Assembly (NCBI GenBank): GCA_013373625.1
Contig: JABXHM010000003.1
Span: forward strand, 329,819 to 393,818
From: Alteromonadaceae bacterium
GTDB taxonomy: Bacteria > Pseudomonadota > Gammaproteobacteria > Enterobacterales > Alteromonadaceae
Length of the DNA stretch: 64,000 bases
Reading direction: 5' to 3'
Under the pieces are notes generated by a model that ran no database searches, was not told the DNA's origin, and saw only the letters and a list, made by a program, of their open reading frames with translations. Each line of letters starts with the position of its first letter. Positions within the stretch are counted from its first letter, which is position 1. Positions 54,043 to 63,423 of the stretch are shown here, piece by piece. The position numbers and the translations under genes were made by a program.

Positions 54043-55912
54043 GTTGCTGTCCTTGTTCAGCCGCATTGGCGTCATCACTGTCCTGTAGCGGTAATGCCAG
54101 TTCCACTTCACTGGGATCGTCGCTGAACAGCCGTTTAAAGCCATGATGCTCAAAAATGGCAATCATAGGTTTGTTGTCAGCCCGACAAAACGCCAGCATG
54201 CGATTAATTTTGCGTGTTCTGGCAATGTCGATAAGTTTGGTCAGCAGCCGGCTGGCCATGCCTTTCCCCTGTTGCGTTTCACGGGTTACAAAAGCAGCTT
54301 CGCAGGAATTGTCATGTTGATTGTAATAAAACCGACCTACTGCGTGGATAGTAATCCGTGAGCCTTCCTGGCGCACAATGCACAGAGCAACATCGGTATT
54401 CTGATCTACACTTACCAGATTACATGACTTCTCGCGGGACATTTGTTTGGGGTCGTAGTTATACCGCAGGCGCAGTGTTTCTTTGGTATGAGAGTAAAAG
54501 AACTCCTGCAATCGACGTTCGTCTGCAGGGTTTAACGGACGCAAGTAAAAGGTTTCTCCCTGAATGACAATTTTTTGTAACTGAATAGCGCCCAACTCGG
54601 CGATATCTGTGGGGTATTTTTGCTGAAAATGGGGCACCCAGTAATGCTTTCGCACTTCTTCGAGTAACCTGGCCCGGAACTTAGGATGAGCAACGCGGAT
54701 TAATTCCAGGGCGCGTTCACGAATACTCTTACCCCGCAACGACGCAATGCCATATTCGGTAACGATATAGTGCACATTGCCCCGTGAGGTTACTACTCCG
54801 GCCCCTTCTGTAATACAGGGTACAATGCGCGAAATGGTTTCATCCTTCGCTGTAGAAGGCAGGGCAATAATCGGTTTGCCACCTTTACTCATGGATGCGC
54901 CGGACACAAAGTCTACCTGGCCACCAATACCACTGTAAAAATCGTAACCTAAAGAATCCGCCACCACCTGTCCCGTCAGATCAACTTCAAGTGCACTGTT
55001 AATAGTTACCATCTTATCGTTTTTGGCAATGTTGGAAGGCTTATTCACGTAACTGCTGGGGTAGAATTCAATGTGCGGATTGTTGTGCACAAATTTATAT
55101 AACCGCTCACTGCCAATACAAAAACTGGTCACAATCTTGCCCGGGTGAAAGGTTTTTTTGCGATTGGTAATCGCCCCGGCTGCGATAATGTCGATAATAC
55201 TGTCCGACAGCATTTCACTGTGGATACCCAAATCCTTATGGCGCTGCAGATATTTTAACGTGGCACTGGGAATTTTCCCTACGCCAAACTGCAAGGTTGA
55301 GCCATCTTCCACCAGCATTGCCACATACTGGCCAATTCGTTCGGCAACACTATCAATGGGTGGCTGGGCAATTTGCTGCAGCGGTTCATCACCTTCAATA
55401 CAGGCAGTGATTTCACTGATGTGAATAAACGAATGACCCGCCGTACGCGGCATTTGCGGGTTGATTTGCGCCACCACCACGCTGGCCTGACGTACAGCCG
55501 ACATACAAATATCAACCGATAGGCCCAACGAACAATAGCCAAACTCATCTGGCGGGCTCACAGACACCAGCGCAGCATCCAGAGGCAAGGTACCGTCGCT
55601 GAACAAGCTCGACATTTCTGACAAAAATACCGGCGTGTAATCGGCGCGTCCTTCATCAATTGCTCTGCGTACCTCATCACCGTGGATAAAAAACGTGTTT
55701 ACCTTAAAGCGCTCGCGGTACTCTTCTTTTGCCCAGCGCGTATCGCCCAATGCCAGCATGTGCACCAGCTCAATATCACTGAAGCCTCTGCTATGGGCAA
55801 TAAGATCATCAATCAGCGCGTAAGGGACACCCGCATTACCACCAACAAATACGCGGCTGCCAGATTTAATCAGTTGCGACCAGTCGGGTCGCGCAGGCAA
55901 AGCAATGGTCAT
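54032..55912 (-). CDS. Acetyl-CoA hydrolase/transferase fused to a GNAT acetyltransferase
   Basis: A 626-residue fusion. Residues 1-430 are an acetyl-CoA hydrolase/4-hydroxybutyrate CoA-transferase type domain: FVGGNAGVPYALIDDL at the start, GIHSEMLSDSIIDII with the expected catalytic Glu, and YGIASLRGKSIRERAL. Residues about 455-605 are a GNAT domain: FYLRPLNPADERRLQEFFYS, CEAAFVTRETQQGKGMASRLL (acetyl-CoA pyrophosphate loop Q-x-x-G-x-G/A) and FEHHGFKRL. The C-terminal ~20 residues are Asp/Gln/His-rich. Acetyl-CoA generation or use and lysine acetylation could be linked. The HDAC gene overlaps its end. Confidence 0.87.
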   Translation of the reverse strand: MTIALPARPDWSQLIKSGSRVFVGGNAGVPYALIDDLIAHSRGFSDIELVHMLALGDTRWAKEEYRERFKVNTFFIHGDEVRRAIDEGRADYTPVFLSEMSSLFSDGTLPLDAALVSVSPPDEFGYCSLGLSVDICMSAVRQASVVVAQINPQMPRTAGHSFIHISEITACIEGDEPLQQIAQPPIDSVAERIGQYVAMLVEDGSTLQFGVGKIPSATLKYLQRHKDLGIHSEMLSDSIIDIIAAGAITNRKKTFHPGKIVTSFCIGSERLYKFVHNNPHIEFYPSSYVNKPSNIAKNDKMVTINSALEVDLTGQVVADSLGYDFYSGIGGQVDFVSGASMSKGGKPIIALPSTAKDETISRIVPCITEGAGVVTSRGNVHYIVTEYGIASLRGKSIRERALELIRVAHPKFRARLLEEVRKHYWVPHFQQKYPTDIAELGAIQLQKIVIQGETFYLRPLNPADERRLQEFFYSHTKETLRLRYNYDPKQMSREKSCNLVSVDQNTDVALCIVRQEGSRITIHAVGRFYYNQHDNSCEAAFVTRETQQGKGMASRLLTKLIDIARTRKINRMLAFCRADNKPMIAIFEHHGFKRLFSDDPSEVELALPLQDSDDANAAEQGQQHDH

Positions 55913-55999
55913 TGCTGCACTCCTTCATTCACCTGCGTTAATAATGCCACAGATAAATCACGAAGACAGAGCTACCGGTCGTATATTTGATCTGGCGTA

Positions 56000-56030
56000 T
56001 AAAAATAAACCCCTCGTAAAAGAGGGGTTT
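56000..56030 (-). terminator. Rho-independent terminator of the acrAB-type operon
   Basis: The stem AAACCCCTC (56007-56015) and GAGGGGTTT (56022-56030) is followed on the minus strand by ATTTTTAT. It lies 45 bases past the stop of the RND permease gene. Confidence 0.85.
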
Positions 56031-56074
56031 ATGGCGTTAAATTGTGTTGGCTGAATGCCGATACCGTATAGCGA

Positions 56075-59000
56075 CTAGCCTTGCTGCTCGTTTTCAGCAT
56101 CATGGGGATGGCGTTTAGCGCCAAACCAATTCACCACGACAACATAGAACATCGGCACAAAGAATATGGCCAGGAATGTCGCTGCAAACATACCGCCCAT
56201 CACGGCAATACCAATGGCGTTCTGGCTTTCAGAGCCGGCACCAGTGGAAATAGCCAGCGGTGTTACCCCCAGAATAAACGCCATGGAGGTCATCAGTATT
56301 GGCCGGAACCGTTGTTGGGCAGCGGTGGTCACCGCCTCTAACAATGAGGTGCCCTCGTCGTATAACTCTTTTGCAAACTCAACAATCAGGATCGCATTTT
56401 TAGACGCCAAACCAACCGTGGTTAAAAAGGCAACCTGTAAGTAGACATCATTGGGCAGGCCGAAGATGTAAGCCGCCACTACCGATCCCAGGATCCCCAG
56501 CGGTACCACTAACAGCACCGCAAATGGCACCACCCAACTCTCATACAGCGCGGCCAGACACAAAAATACGACAATCAGCGACAGCGCATAGAGCATTGGT
56601 GCCTGAGAACCGGCAGCGTCTTCTTCATAGGACAATCCGGCCCATTCAAGACCAAATCCAGGTGGTAACTGGCCAACCAGACGTTTTGCTTCAGCCATGG
56701 CTTCGCCGGTTGACACACCCGGTGCCGGACTACCCTGAATATTTACCGACGAGATACCGTTAAAGCGCTCCAGTTTAGGCGAGCCGTAGCTCCATTCAAC
56801 CGAGGAAAACGCGCTGAAAGCCACCATATCGCCATTGTTGTTGCGCACAAACCATTTATCCAGATCCTCCGGATTCATGCGATAAGGCGCATCTGCCTGC
56901 ATATACACGCGTTTAATACGGCCCTTATCCAAAAAGTCATTCACGTATGATGAGCCCCAGGCAATACTCAACGTATTGTTAATATCCGACAACGAGAGCC
57001 CCAGTGCCGAGGCTTTTTCGCTGTCAATATTGACCTTAAACTCCGGCACATCACTTAAACCATTCGGACGTACACCCACCATTAGCGGATTTTGTGCAGC
57101 CATACCCAAAAACTGATTACGTGCCTGCATGAGCGCGGCGTGACCATTTCCGCCCCTGTCAACTAATTGAAAACTGAAGCCGGTGGCATTACCTAACTCA
57201 CGAATAGGCGGTGGCAAAATCGGAAACGCACTGGCATCCTGAATTTGCGATAAAGCACCAAACGCTCGGTTAATGATTGCAAACGCACTGTGCGATTCAT
57301 CCCGCTCGTCCCAGTCCACCAGATGCACAAAGCCCATCCCGGCATTTTGTGCAGCGCCGGCAAAACTGAAACCAACAATAGTAAAGATATCCTTTACCGC
57401 TTCACCGTTCTGATCAAGGAAGAAATCCTCAACTTGTTTAATTGACTCTAATGTACGCTCTGCCGTGGCGCCGGTGGGTGCATTCACCAGCACCATAATG
57501 TTGCCCTGATCTTCATTGGGTAAGAACGCACCAGGTAACTGGGTGAATATAGCGCCCATACCAACTACCAGTAAGCCATAAACTAATAATGAGCGTTTTA
57601 CCCGCCGGGCGATCCCGCCTGAGGCTCTGGTATAGTGGTCGCGCCCTTTATTAAAGAAGCGGTTAAACCAGCCAAAAAAGCCCGAATCTTTTTTGCTTTC
57701 AACATCTTCTTTGCGTAACAGCGCCACACACAAAGTCGGTGACAGGATGATCGCTACCAGCACTGAGAAGGTCATTGCTGATACAATTGTGATCGAGAAC
57801 TGACGATAAATAGAACCCGCCGAGCCACTAAAGAACGCCATTGGAATAAACACCGTAGACAGCACCACCGCAATCCCCACCAGGGCACTGGATATTTGTG
57901 TCATAGACTTTTTGGTGGCAGTTTTGGCATCCAGGCCTTCATCTTCCATTAAGCGTTCTACGTTTTCTACCACCACAATGGCATCATCAACCAACAGGCC
58001 GATAGCAAGAACAACGGCAAACATTGTCAGCACATTGATAGTAAAACCAAACAGATACAACACTGCAAACGTGCCCAGCAATACCACAGGCACCGCAATC
58101 GTCGGCACCAGCGTAGCACGCCAGTTTTGCAGGAATAACAGCATCACGAAAAACACCAGTACTACAGCTTCGACCAGTGTTTGCACCACTGATTTAATCG
58201 ACAGTTTAATAAAGGGCGAACTATCGATTGGGTAAACGACTTCAACACTGTCAGGCAGATTCACAGACAGTTCTTCAACGCGCTGCTTAACTGCCTCAAT
58301 GGTTTCTAATGCGTTGGCACCACTGGCGAGACTCACCGCCATTCCAGAAGCAGGCTGACGCTTATAACGGGCAATATTACTATAGTTCTCAGAGCCTAAC
58401 TCAACGCGAGCGACGTCTTTTAAACGCACCTGCGAACCGTCGGTATTAACGCGTAAGATAATATTCTGAAAATCCTCAACTGATTTCAGCAATGACTGCG
58501 CCTTCATTGTGGCATTGATTTGCTGTCCATCGACTGCTGGCAAGCCACCTAGCTGACCTGCTGAAATATCGGTATTCTGCGCCTGAACGGCAGTACGCAC
58601 ATCGCCGGGCGTCATGTTATAGCTATACAGTTTGTCTGGATCGAGCCAGATGCGCATTGAACGCTGGGCGCCAAATACCCGCAAACTGCCGACACCATTA
58701 ACCCGGGCAATTTGATCCTGAAACTGAGATACCAGCATGTCACTCAGATCATACTGAGAAAGGCTGCCGTCTTTTGAGTAAAAGCCGATCACCACCGCAA
58801 AGGCGTCATTGGATTTAGTCACGGTAACGCCCTGTTGCTGAACCTGAGCTGGCAACAGCGACATGGCAGACTGCAATTTGTTTTGCGTTTGTACCTGAGC
58901 AGTATCCGGATCAGTCCCCGGCTCGAAAGACAGGGTAATAGACATGTTGCCATTCTGACTGCTCGAGTTGAAGTAACGCAGATTATCGATACCGGTAAGG

Positions 59001-59203
59001 TTTTGCTCAATAATTTGCGTCACAGTGTTTTCCACCGTTTCTGCTGAAGCGCCAGGATAGCCGGCACTGATTGTCACTGACGGCGGCGCAACTTTGGGGT
59101 ACTGTTCAATAGGAAGTTCGGTAATCGCCAGCGCACCAGCTATCATTACAATGATAGCCAACACCCAGGCAAACACCGGACGGTCGATGAAAAAACGTGC
59201 CAT
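56075..59203 (-). CDS. RND efflux pump inner-membrane transporter (AcrB/MexB family)
   Basis: A 1042-residue RND transporter of the hydrophobe/amphiphile family. The N-terminus MARFFIDRPVFAWVLAIIVMIAG and the proton-relay region VVLAIGLLVDDAIVVVENVERLM (two adjacent Asp in TM4) are diagnostic. Motif GGMFAATFLAIFFVPMFYVVV is at the end. Twelve membrane helices and two large periplasmic loops are present. It exports drugs and detergents across both membranes with AcrA-type adaptor and an outer-membrane TolC, which is not in this window. It starts 23 bases after the adaptor gene. Confidence 0.95.
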   Translation of the reverse strand: MARFFIDRPVFAWVLAIIVMIAGALAITELPIEQYPKVAPPSVTISAGYPGASAETVENTVTQIIEQNLTGIDNLRYFNSSSQNGNMSITLSFEPGTDPDTAQVQTQNKLQSAMSLLPAQVQQQGVTVTKSNDAFAVVIGFYSKDGSLSQYDLSDMLVSQFQDQIARVNGVGSLRVFGAQRSMRIWLDPDKLYSYNMTPGDVRTAVQAQNTDISAGQLGGLPAVDGQQINATMKAQSLLKSVEDFQNIILRVNTDGSQVRLKDVARVELGSENYSNIARYKRQPASGMAVSLASGANALETIEAVKQRVEELSVNLPDSVEVVYPIDSSPFIKLSIKSVVQTLVEAVVLVFFVMLLFLQNWRATLVPTIAVPVVLLGTFAVLYLFGFTINVLTMFAVVLAIGLLVDDAIVVVENVERLMEDEGLDAKTATKKSMTQISSALVGIAVVLSTVFIPMAFFSGSAGSIYRQFSITIVSAMTFSVLVAIILSPTLCVALLRKEDVESKKDSGFFGWFNRFFNKGRDHYTRASGGIARRVKRSLLVYGLLVVGMGAIFTQLPGAFLPNEDQGNIMVLVNAPTGATAERTLESIKQVEDFFLDQNGEAVKDIFTIVGFSFAGAAQNAGMGFVHLVDWDERDESHSAFAIINRAFGALSQIQDASAFPILPPPIRELGNATGFSFQLVDRGGNGHAALMQARNQFLGMAAQNPLMVGVRPNGLSDVPEFKVNIDSEKASALGLSLSDINNTLSIAWGSSYVNDFLDKGRIKRVYMQADAPYRMNPEDLDKWFVRNNNGDMVAFSAFSSVEWSYGSPKLERFNGISSVNIQGSPAPGVSTGEAMAEAKRLVGQLPPGFGLEWAGLSYEEDAAGSQAPMLYALSLIVVFLCLAALYESWVVPFAVLLVVPLGILGSVVAAYIFGLPNDVYLQVAFLTTVGLASKNAILIVEFAKELYDEGTSLLEAVTTAAQQRFRPILMTSMAFILGVTPLAISTGAGSESQNAIGIAVMGGMFAATFLAIFFVPMFYVVVVNWFGAKRHPHDAENEQQG

Positions 59204-59226
59204 AGAAAATAAGTTCCTGAGTTAAA

Positions 59227-60378
59227 TTAGCTGCGGGGCTGGCTTTGCTGCGTTCCTTGCCAGGGCTGGGTATTGACTTTGGTGCCAGGCTGCACTTTCT
59301 GGTATCCGGTTACAATGACTCTGTCACCAGCCTGTACCCCGGCAGTCACAATATATTGGTCGCCGAAACTTCCGGCAATACTAAGGGTGCGCGGCTGTGC
59401 TTCATTTTGTTGGTTAACGGTCATCACCACCAGCGAATTATCTGGCTGGCGTGTGGTGGCGCGTTGAGGTACCAATAAAGCCTCAGAAGTGGATAAACGC
59501 ACCTCGGCTTTAGCATACATACCCGGCATTAATAATGCGTCCGGATTAGGAAATTCAGCACGCAAAGCAACAGCACCGGTTGTTTCATCAACCGTGACCT
59601 CAGAAAACTTCAGTTCTCCCGGGTATTCATATTGCTCACCGGTGATGTCATCTAACACCAGCTGTACAGGTAACGTGCCGTTTTTCTGCATGGCCCGGCG
59701 CAGCTCCAGAATGCCTTTGCCAGACTGCTGCATATCAACGTAAATAGGGTCCAAAGCAGTAATCGTAGCCAGTTGTTGAGCCTGATTAGCTGTTACCAAT
59801 GAACCTACTGTGACGAATGAACGGCTGATTTGGCCACTGATAGGCGCATAAACCCGGGTAAAATCCAAATCGACCTGAATGGATGATATCGCCGCTTCAG
59901 CAACACTGATTTGCGCATCAGCCTGCTCTGCCTGGGCTAATGCATCGTCATATTCCTGTTGACTCACCGCTTCACTCGACAACAGATTTTCAAATCGTTT
60001 TAACCGGGCACTGAGTGCTTTTCTGTTCGCTTTTGCGCTAATCAAATCGGCTTTGGCACTGGCCAGCTGTGCTGCAAAGCGGGCATCATCTATTTGATAA
60101 AGTTGCTGTCCTTTTTCGACATAAGCGCCTTCTTCAAAAAAACGTTTAGTAATAACGCCCTGAACCTGTGGACGAACCTGCGATTGACGCAATGGGCTAA
60201 CCCGTCCGGGCAGCGTCACTACATTTTCGACTGGCTGTGGTGTAAGTGTTAAAACCGAAACCGTTGGCGCAGGAGCCTGAGGCGCACCCTGTGCCTGCTG
60301 AGAAGGACCTGCAGCGTCCTGGGAGCAACCGGCTACCGCAAACACTGATAATGCTGCTATTAAAAATTTATTAATCAT
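59227..60378 (-). CDS. RND efflux adaptor lipoprotein (AcrA/MexA family)
   Basis: A 383-residue membrane-fusion protein. The lipobox FAVAGC makes Cys18 the lipidation site. The lipoyl halves lie at RQSQVRPQVQGVITKRFFEEGAYVEKGQQLYQIDDARF and YAPISGQISRSFVTVGSLV, flanking a helical hairpin (about 100-165, with the RLKRFENLLSSEAVSQQEYDDA pattern). The beta-barrel and membrane-proximal domains complete the protein. It connects the RND pump with the outer-membrane channel. It is the first gene of the operon and diverges from the TetR regulator. Confidence 0.94.
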   Translation of the reverse strand: MINKFLIAALSVFAVAGCSQDAAGPSQQAQGAPQAPAPTVSVLTLTPQPVENVVTLPGRVSPLRQSQVRPQVQGVITKRFFEEGAYVEKGQQLYQIDDARFAAQLASAKADLISAKANRKALSARLKRFENLLSSEAVSQQEYDDALAQAEQADAQISVAEAAISSIQVDLDFTRVYAPISGQISRSFVTVGSLVTANQAQQLATITALDPIYVDMQQSGKGILELRRAMQKNGTLPVQLVLDDITGEQYEYPGELKFSEVTVDETTGAVALRAEFPNPDALLMPGMYAKAEVRLSTSEALLVPQRATTRQPDNSLVVMTVNQQNEAQPRTLSIAGSFGDQYIVTAGVQAGDRVIVTGYQKVQPGTKVNTQPWQGTQQSQPRS

Positions 60379-60461
60379 ATTTTCAAATTAACTTATTAAG
60401 TTCCTTGGGACATCGATGTCAGGAATGCTGGACAATGGCCAAATAAAGATATAGTTTAAAA

Positions 60462-60477
60462 TACATTCATGTATGTA
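60462..60477. promoter_or_regulatory. AcrR-type operator in the divergent promoter
   Basis: TACATTCATGTATGTA is a 16-bp palindrome with one mismatched pair. It resembles the E. coli AcrR box (TACATACATT...AATGTATGTA half-sites). A possible -10 TATAGT lies at 60450-60455, next to it. It is 30 bp before the TetR gene and 84 bp before acrA. Confidence 0.65.
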
Positions 60478-60506
60478 TGTTGTCAATCAGCCGAAAAATA
60501 CAGATT

Positions 60507-61115
60507 ATGCGACGAACTAAAGAAGAAGCCGAACAAACGCGCAATGCAATACTCGAAGCCGCCGTAGACGTTTTCACTCAACATGGTGTTGCGCGCGCAA
60601 CGCTCGAACAAATAGCCAGCGCTGCCAACGTTACCCGTGGCGCGGTTTACTGGCACTTTAAAAACAAAACCGATATATTTATGGCCCTCCACGATGAATT
60701 GCACAAGCCTTTTATACAAGACTTAGTCGATGGCCTGGAAAATACCAGCGATAACCCACTCGATAGCTTAAAACAGCTTTGTTGCGAAATAGTGATCCGT
60801 GTTGAAGATGATCTGTATTTGCGACGGATCTTATCTTTATTTTTGCTCAAGTGCGACTACACTGGCAATCTGCAAATTTGTCAGGAAAAGACCTTTCAGG
60901 CCCGCCAGGAAAAAAGTGACACGCTGGCAAAATTCTTCGAAAAAGCCCAGCAAAATGGCACGCTCGCCAAAGAGTTGGATCCCCATACGCTAACCATGGC
61001 ATTGAGCTGCTTTTTTCGCGGTATCGTGCATGAATATCTGGAAAGCCCCAACCAGATGTCTCTGCGGGAAGCCGCCCCTAAACTGTTTGACGTGTTTTTC
61101 AGAAAGTGGAATTAA
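60507..61115 (+). CDS. TetR-family repressor of the RND pump (AcrR-like)
   Basis: A 202-residue TetR regulator starting at ATG 60507 with MRRTKEEAEQTRNAILEAAVDVF, almost the same start as AcrR. The HTH lies at about 30-52 (ATLEQIASAANVTRGAVYWHFKNKTDIF). The C-terminal helical domain binds ligands such as drugs and detergents. The gene diverges from the AcrA-type adaptor across a palindromic operator, so it very likely represses the pump and itself. An in-frame upstream ATG at 60477 lies inside the operator and is unlikely. Confidence 0.92.
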   Translation: MRRTKEEAEQTRNAILEAAVDVFTQHGVARATLEQIASAANVTRGAVYWHFKNKTDIFMALHDELHKPFIQDLVDGLENTSDNPLDSLKQLCCEIVIRVEDDLYLRRILSLFLLKCDYTGNLQICQEKTFQARQEKSDTLAKFFEKAQQNGTLAKELDPHTLTMALSCFFRGIVHEYLESPNQMSLREAAPKLFDVFFRKWN

Positions 61116-61157
61116 ACGTTCGCTTCGGTATCAGGTTTTGTAAATAACCAGAACAGG

Positions 61158-61616
61158 TTAAGGCTTGCCGGGTTGCTGATTTAAAAACGTTGACGCTGAC
61201 TGTTCATCTACCTGAAAACCGGCATTTCTGGCCGCGCTTATAGCTGCCTCGACACTGTCAACAAACACCAGCTCCACATCGAACCCTGTATATATGCGTT
61301 GCAGCTGCATTTTAGCCGCAGTTACCACCGTCGATTTCTCAGTAATAATAAACACCTTTGCCAAGCCGGCCGAAATGGCCCGCTCGATACGTATTTTAAG
61401 ATCACTTTCGGCATCAGGGACCAGCAGGCTTTCGCCGCGCAGGTATACAATATCGGCCCATCGGTGGTGACCACTACTATAAACCGTTTTTGCATACACC
61501 AGGCCAAAATGTTCAATACATTCCTTATTCCATGGCCCTTCAGCATTTACAAGTACCAACTCTTCACTCATGATCAGTGAAAACTCACCATGTTGTCGAT
61601 TAAAACGAATCTCCAA
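61158..61616 (-). CDS. Small alpha/beta protein of unknown function
   Basis: A 152-residue soluble protein. Alternating strands and helices (IYLRGESLLVP, VFIITEKSTVVTAAKMQLQRIY and VELVFVDSVEAAISAARNAGF) suggest a STAS/SpoIIAA-like fold, as in proteins that sit next to regulators. No motif for a known activity was found. It converges with the TetR gene and is probably transcribed alone. Confidence 0.55.
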   Translation of the reverse strand: MEIRFNRQHGEFSLIMSEELVLVNAEGPWNKECIEHFGLVYAKTVYSSGHHRWADIVYLRGESLLVPDAESDLKIRIERAISAGLAKVFIITEKSTVVTAAKMQLQRIYTGFDVELVFVDSVEAAISAARNAGFQVDEQSASTFLNQQPGKP

Positions 61617-61723
61617 GACCTGTCTCCAGCGTACACATAGCGACAGCTTAACAAATTTTTACGACCAGTAGCAGATTGCTTAACTGGTCGTACAACACGG
61701 GGAAGGGGTAAATATAACAGCCA

Positions 61724-62287
61724 TTAGGCAGCAATAATGTGTGAAAGCGCGGCAAACGAAGGCTGCGACTGAATATCCAGTGGAATACGCAGTTGTCTGA
61801 CTATATCACTGACACTTATTACGCCGCGGATCGCATGATTTTGCTTGTCGATAACCAAACAGTGCATGGCGCCGTTTTCCTTAAGTGTATCCACCACATC
61901 TGCCACACTGGCCGCACTCAAGTCGTTAAAGTCAAAGGCCTGCAGTGATGTTTTAGGTTGCATCATATCTGCCACAAGCAATTCAGAACGTGGAATTTGC
62001 AGTTGAGCAACACGCTGCAATATTTTTTGCTCGCCTATATCTGCAAGTGTCACTATCCCAACAAATCTGTCCTGTTGGTCAACCACTAATTTCATTTTGA
62101 CATGTGCCAATCGCATTAAGCGCTCTAACTCAATGGCTTTGGTGTTGCTGTCAATCATTTGCGGTTGGTGCTGTTGAAAATCAGTAAAAACGCTTAACGC
62201 GGTGGAGTTAAGTTCAAGATGATCAACCAATGAAGGCTGTACCAGTGTATCAACCGCTTCGGTTTTGCAAAGTGTTAAATGGTGCAT
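61724..62287 (-). CDS. CBS-domain pair protein
   Basis: A 187-residue protein with two CBS domains (about 30-90 and 105-175). Examples are KMKLVVDQQDRFVGIVTLADIGEQ and MHCLVIDKQNHAIRGVISVSDIVRQL. CBS pairs bind adenine nucleotides and usually regulate another protein. No extra domain is attached. A partner is not obvious nearby. The start at 62287 is supported by the CBS pattern and an adequate upstream region. Confidence 0.8.
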   Translation of the reverse strand: MHHLTLCKTEAVDTLVQPSLVDHLELNSTALSVFTDFQQHQPQMIDSNTKAIELERLMRLAHVKMKLVVDQQDRFVGIVTLADIGEQKILQRVAQLQIPRSELLVADMMQPKTSLQAFDFNDLSAASVADVVDTLKENGAMHCLVIDKQNHAIRGVISVSDIVRQLRIPLDIQSQPSFAALSHIIAA

Positions 62288-62352
62288 GATCGCTACCTCT
62301 GTAAGTAATTCGGTTAGGCAGTGATAAATCTCAACTGCCGGGTATATTTGAA

Positions 62353-62676
62353 TTAACTTAAATAAGGTGGAGCGCGTATATTAAACGAGGTTGATGTGTG
62401 CTCAACAACACGCTGATGAGGCCCAGGGGACACAAGCACAACAGAACTGTCAAAGCCATACAAATGAAAGCCGTTGCGGTCTGTATCATCGTCGGAATCC
62501 AGCGGCCAGTCGGAGGCCAGCTCAGAAACGACACCCTCGATAGCGCTGGTTTTAACCGCGCTATCGTGGTTACTCGCAGAGACGTCAGACCTGTCGGTTT
62601 CTACTGGTAAAACGGCACCTGCAGCGGGAAAAACCGCCACCAACACCATTAATACCAATATTCTTAACAAGTTCAT
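62353..62676 (-). CDS. Small exported protein of unknown function
   Basis: A 107-residue protein with a likely signal peptide (MNLLRILVLMVLVAVFPAAG, cleaved about residue 20). The mature part is acidic and ends FNIRAPPYLS. Similar endings occur in small exported proteins near metal-efflux genes, but that is only a memory-based hint. The frame has a usable start and typical codon use. The 8-bp inverted repeat at 62764 is about 90 bp upstream. Confidence 0.5.
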   Translation of the reverse strand: MNLLRILVLMVLVAVFPAAGAVLPVETDRSDVSASNHDSAVKTSAIEGVVSELASDWPLDSDDDTDRNGFHLYGFDSSVVLVSPGPHQRVVEHTSTSFNIRAPPYLS

Positions 62677-62763
62677 TGTATAAATCTACTACTGCTTTGT
62701 TACTGTTAACATAGGCGCAAAGGCCTTATTTTTAAAGTCAGCTGCCGACCAAGTGACAGAATT

Positions 62764-62781
62764 TTGCGCCAAATGGCGCAA
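62764..62781. promoter_or_regulatory. Perfect inverted repeat, possible operator
   Basis: TTGCGCCA-AA-TGGCGCAA, arms of 8 bp with a 2-bp spacer. It lies between the YceI gene and the small exported protein on the minus strand, about 90 bp before the latter's ATG. There is no U-tract, so an operator is more likely than a terminator. Confidence 0.45.
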
Positions 62782-62801
62782 TAACGAAGTTGCTTACAAA
62801 T

Positions 62802-62822
62802 AGCAGCCCTTGCCGGGCTGCT
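62802..62822 (-). terminator. Hairpin downstream of the YceI gene
   Basis: The perfect arms AGCAGCCC and GGGCTGCT enclose a 5-base loop, 29 bases beyond the stop of the YceI gene. On the minus strand it is followed by ATTTGT, a poor U-tract. Confidence 0.55.
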
Positions 62823-62850
62823 CTTCGACGCACTGGTATTGGCTGCGGGA

Positions 62851-63423
62851 CTATTTAGCCTGCGCTTCGGTGGTCAGACGTAACGTAATTTCGTCACCCA
62901 CATGTGGCACATATTGATCAATACCGAAATCAGAACGTTTGATAACGGTTGTGGCATCAAAACCAATGGCTTGCTTGCCTGTCATAGGGTGCTCACCCAT
63001 GCCATTCAATGTGGCATCCATGGTGACCGACTTAGTGGTACCTTTAATGGTCAGGTCGCCGGTAACGCTGAATTTATTGTCGCCATGCGGCACAACTTTG
63101 CTGCTAACAAAGGTCGCTTTCGGGTACTTGGCTGCATCGAACCAATCGCTACTGACAAATTCTTCATTTAACTTTTCCACAAATGAATCAACAGTATCGA
63201 TGCTCACTGAAATATCAATTTTACTGTCTGCTGGCTTGTCTGAATCATAGGTAACGGTACCTTCGGCACCTGCAAATACCGCAGTCGGCGTTGAAAAGCC
63301 AAAGTGACTCCACGATGCCACCGCGAAAGTGTGCGAGGGATCCACTGAGTAAGTTGTTGGTGCGGCCAGCGCTGAAGTGCTCAGTAGTGCCGCGCCAATA
63401 AGACTAGTGATACGTTTATTCAT
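62851..63423 (-). CDS. YceI-family periplasmic protein
   Basis: A 190-residue lipocalin-like protein with a signal peptide (cleavage near ALA-AP). The YceI fold is seen in TYSVDPSHTFAVASWSHFGFSTPTAVF, DVKIDISVSI-type strands and FSVTGDLTIKGTTKSVTMDATLNG, followed by IGFDATTVIKRSDFGI. Such proteins bind isoprenoid chains (TtYceI binds polyprenyl). Start ATG 63423 has AAAAGGA 7 nt before; the longer frame to 63468 is disfavoured. Its length matches E. coli YceI (191). Confidence 0.92.
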   Translation of the reverse strand: MNKRITSLIGAALLSTSALAAPTTYSVDPSHTFAVASWSHFGFSTPTAVFAGAEGTVTYDSDKPADSKIDISVSIDTVDSFVEKLNEEFVSSDWFDAAKYPKATFVSSKVVPHGDNKFSVTGDLTIKGTTKSVTMDATLNGMGEHPMTGKQAIGFDATTVIKRSDFGIDQYVPHVGDEITLRLTTEAQAK

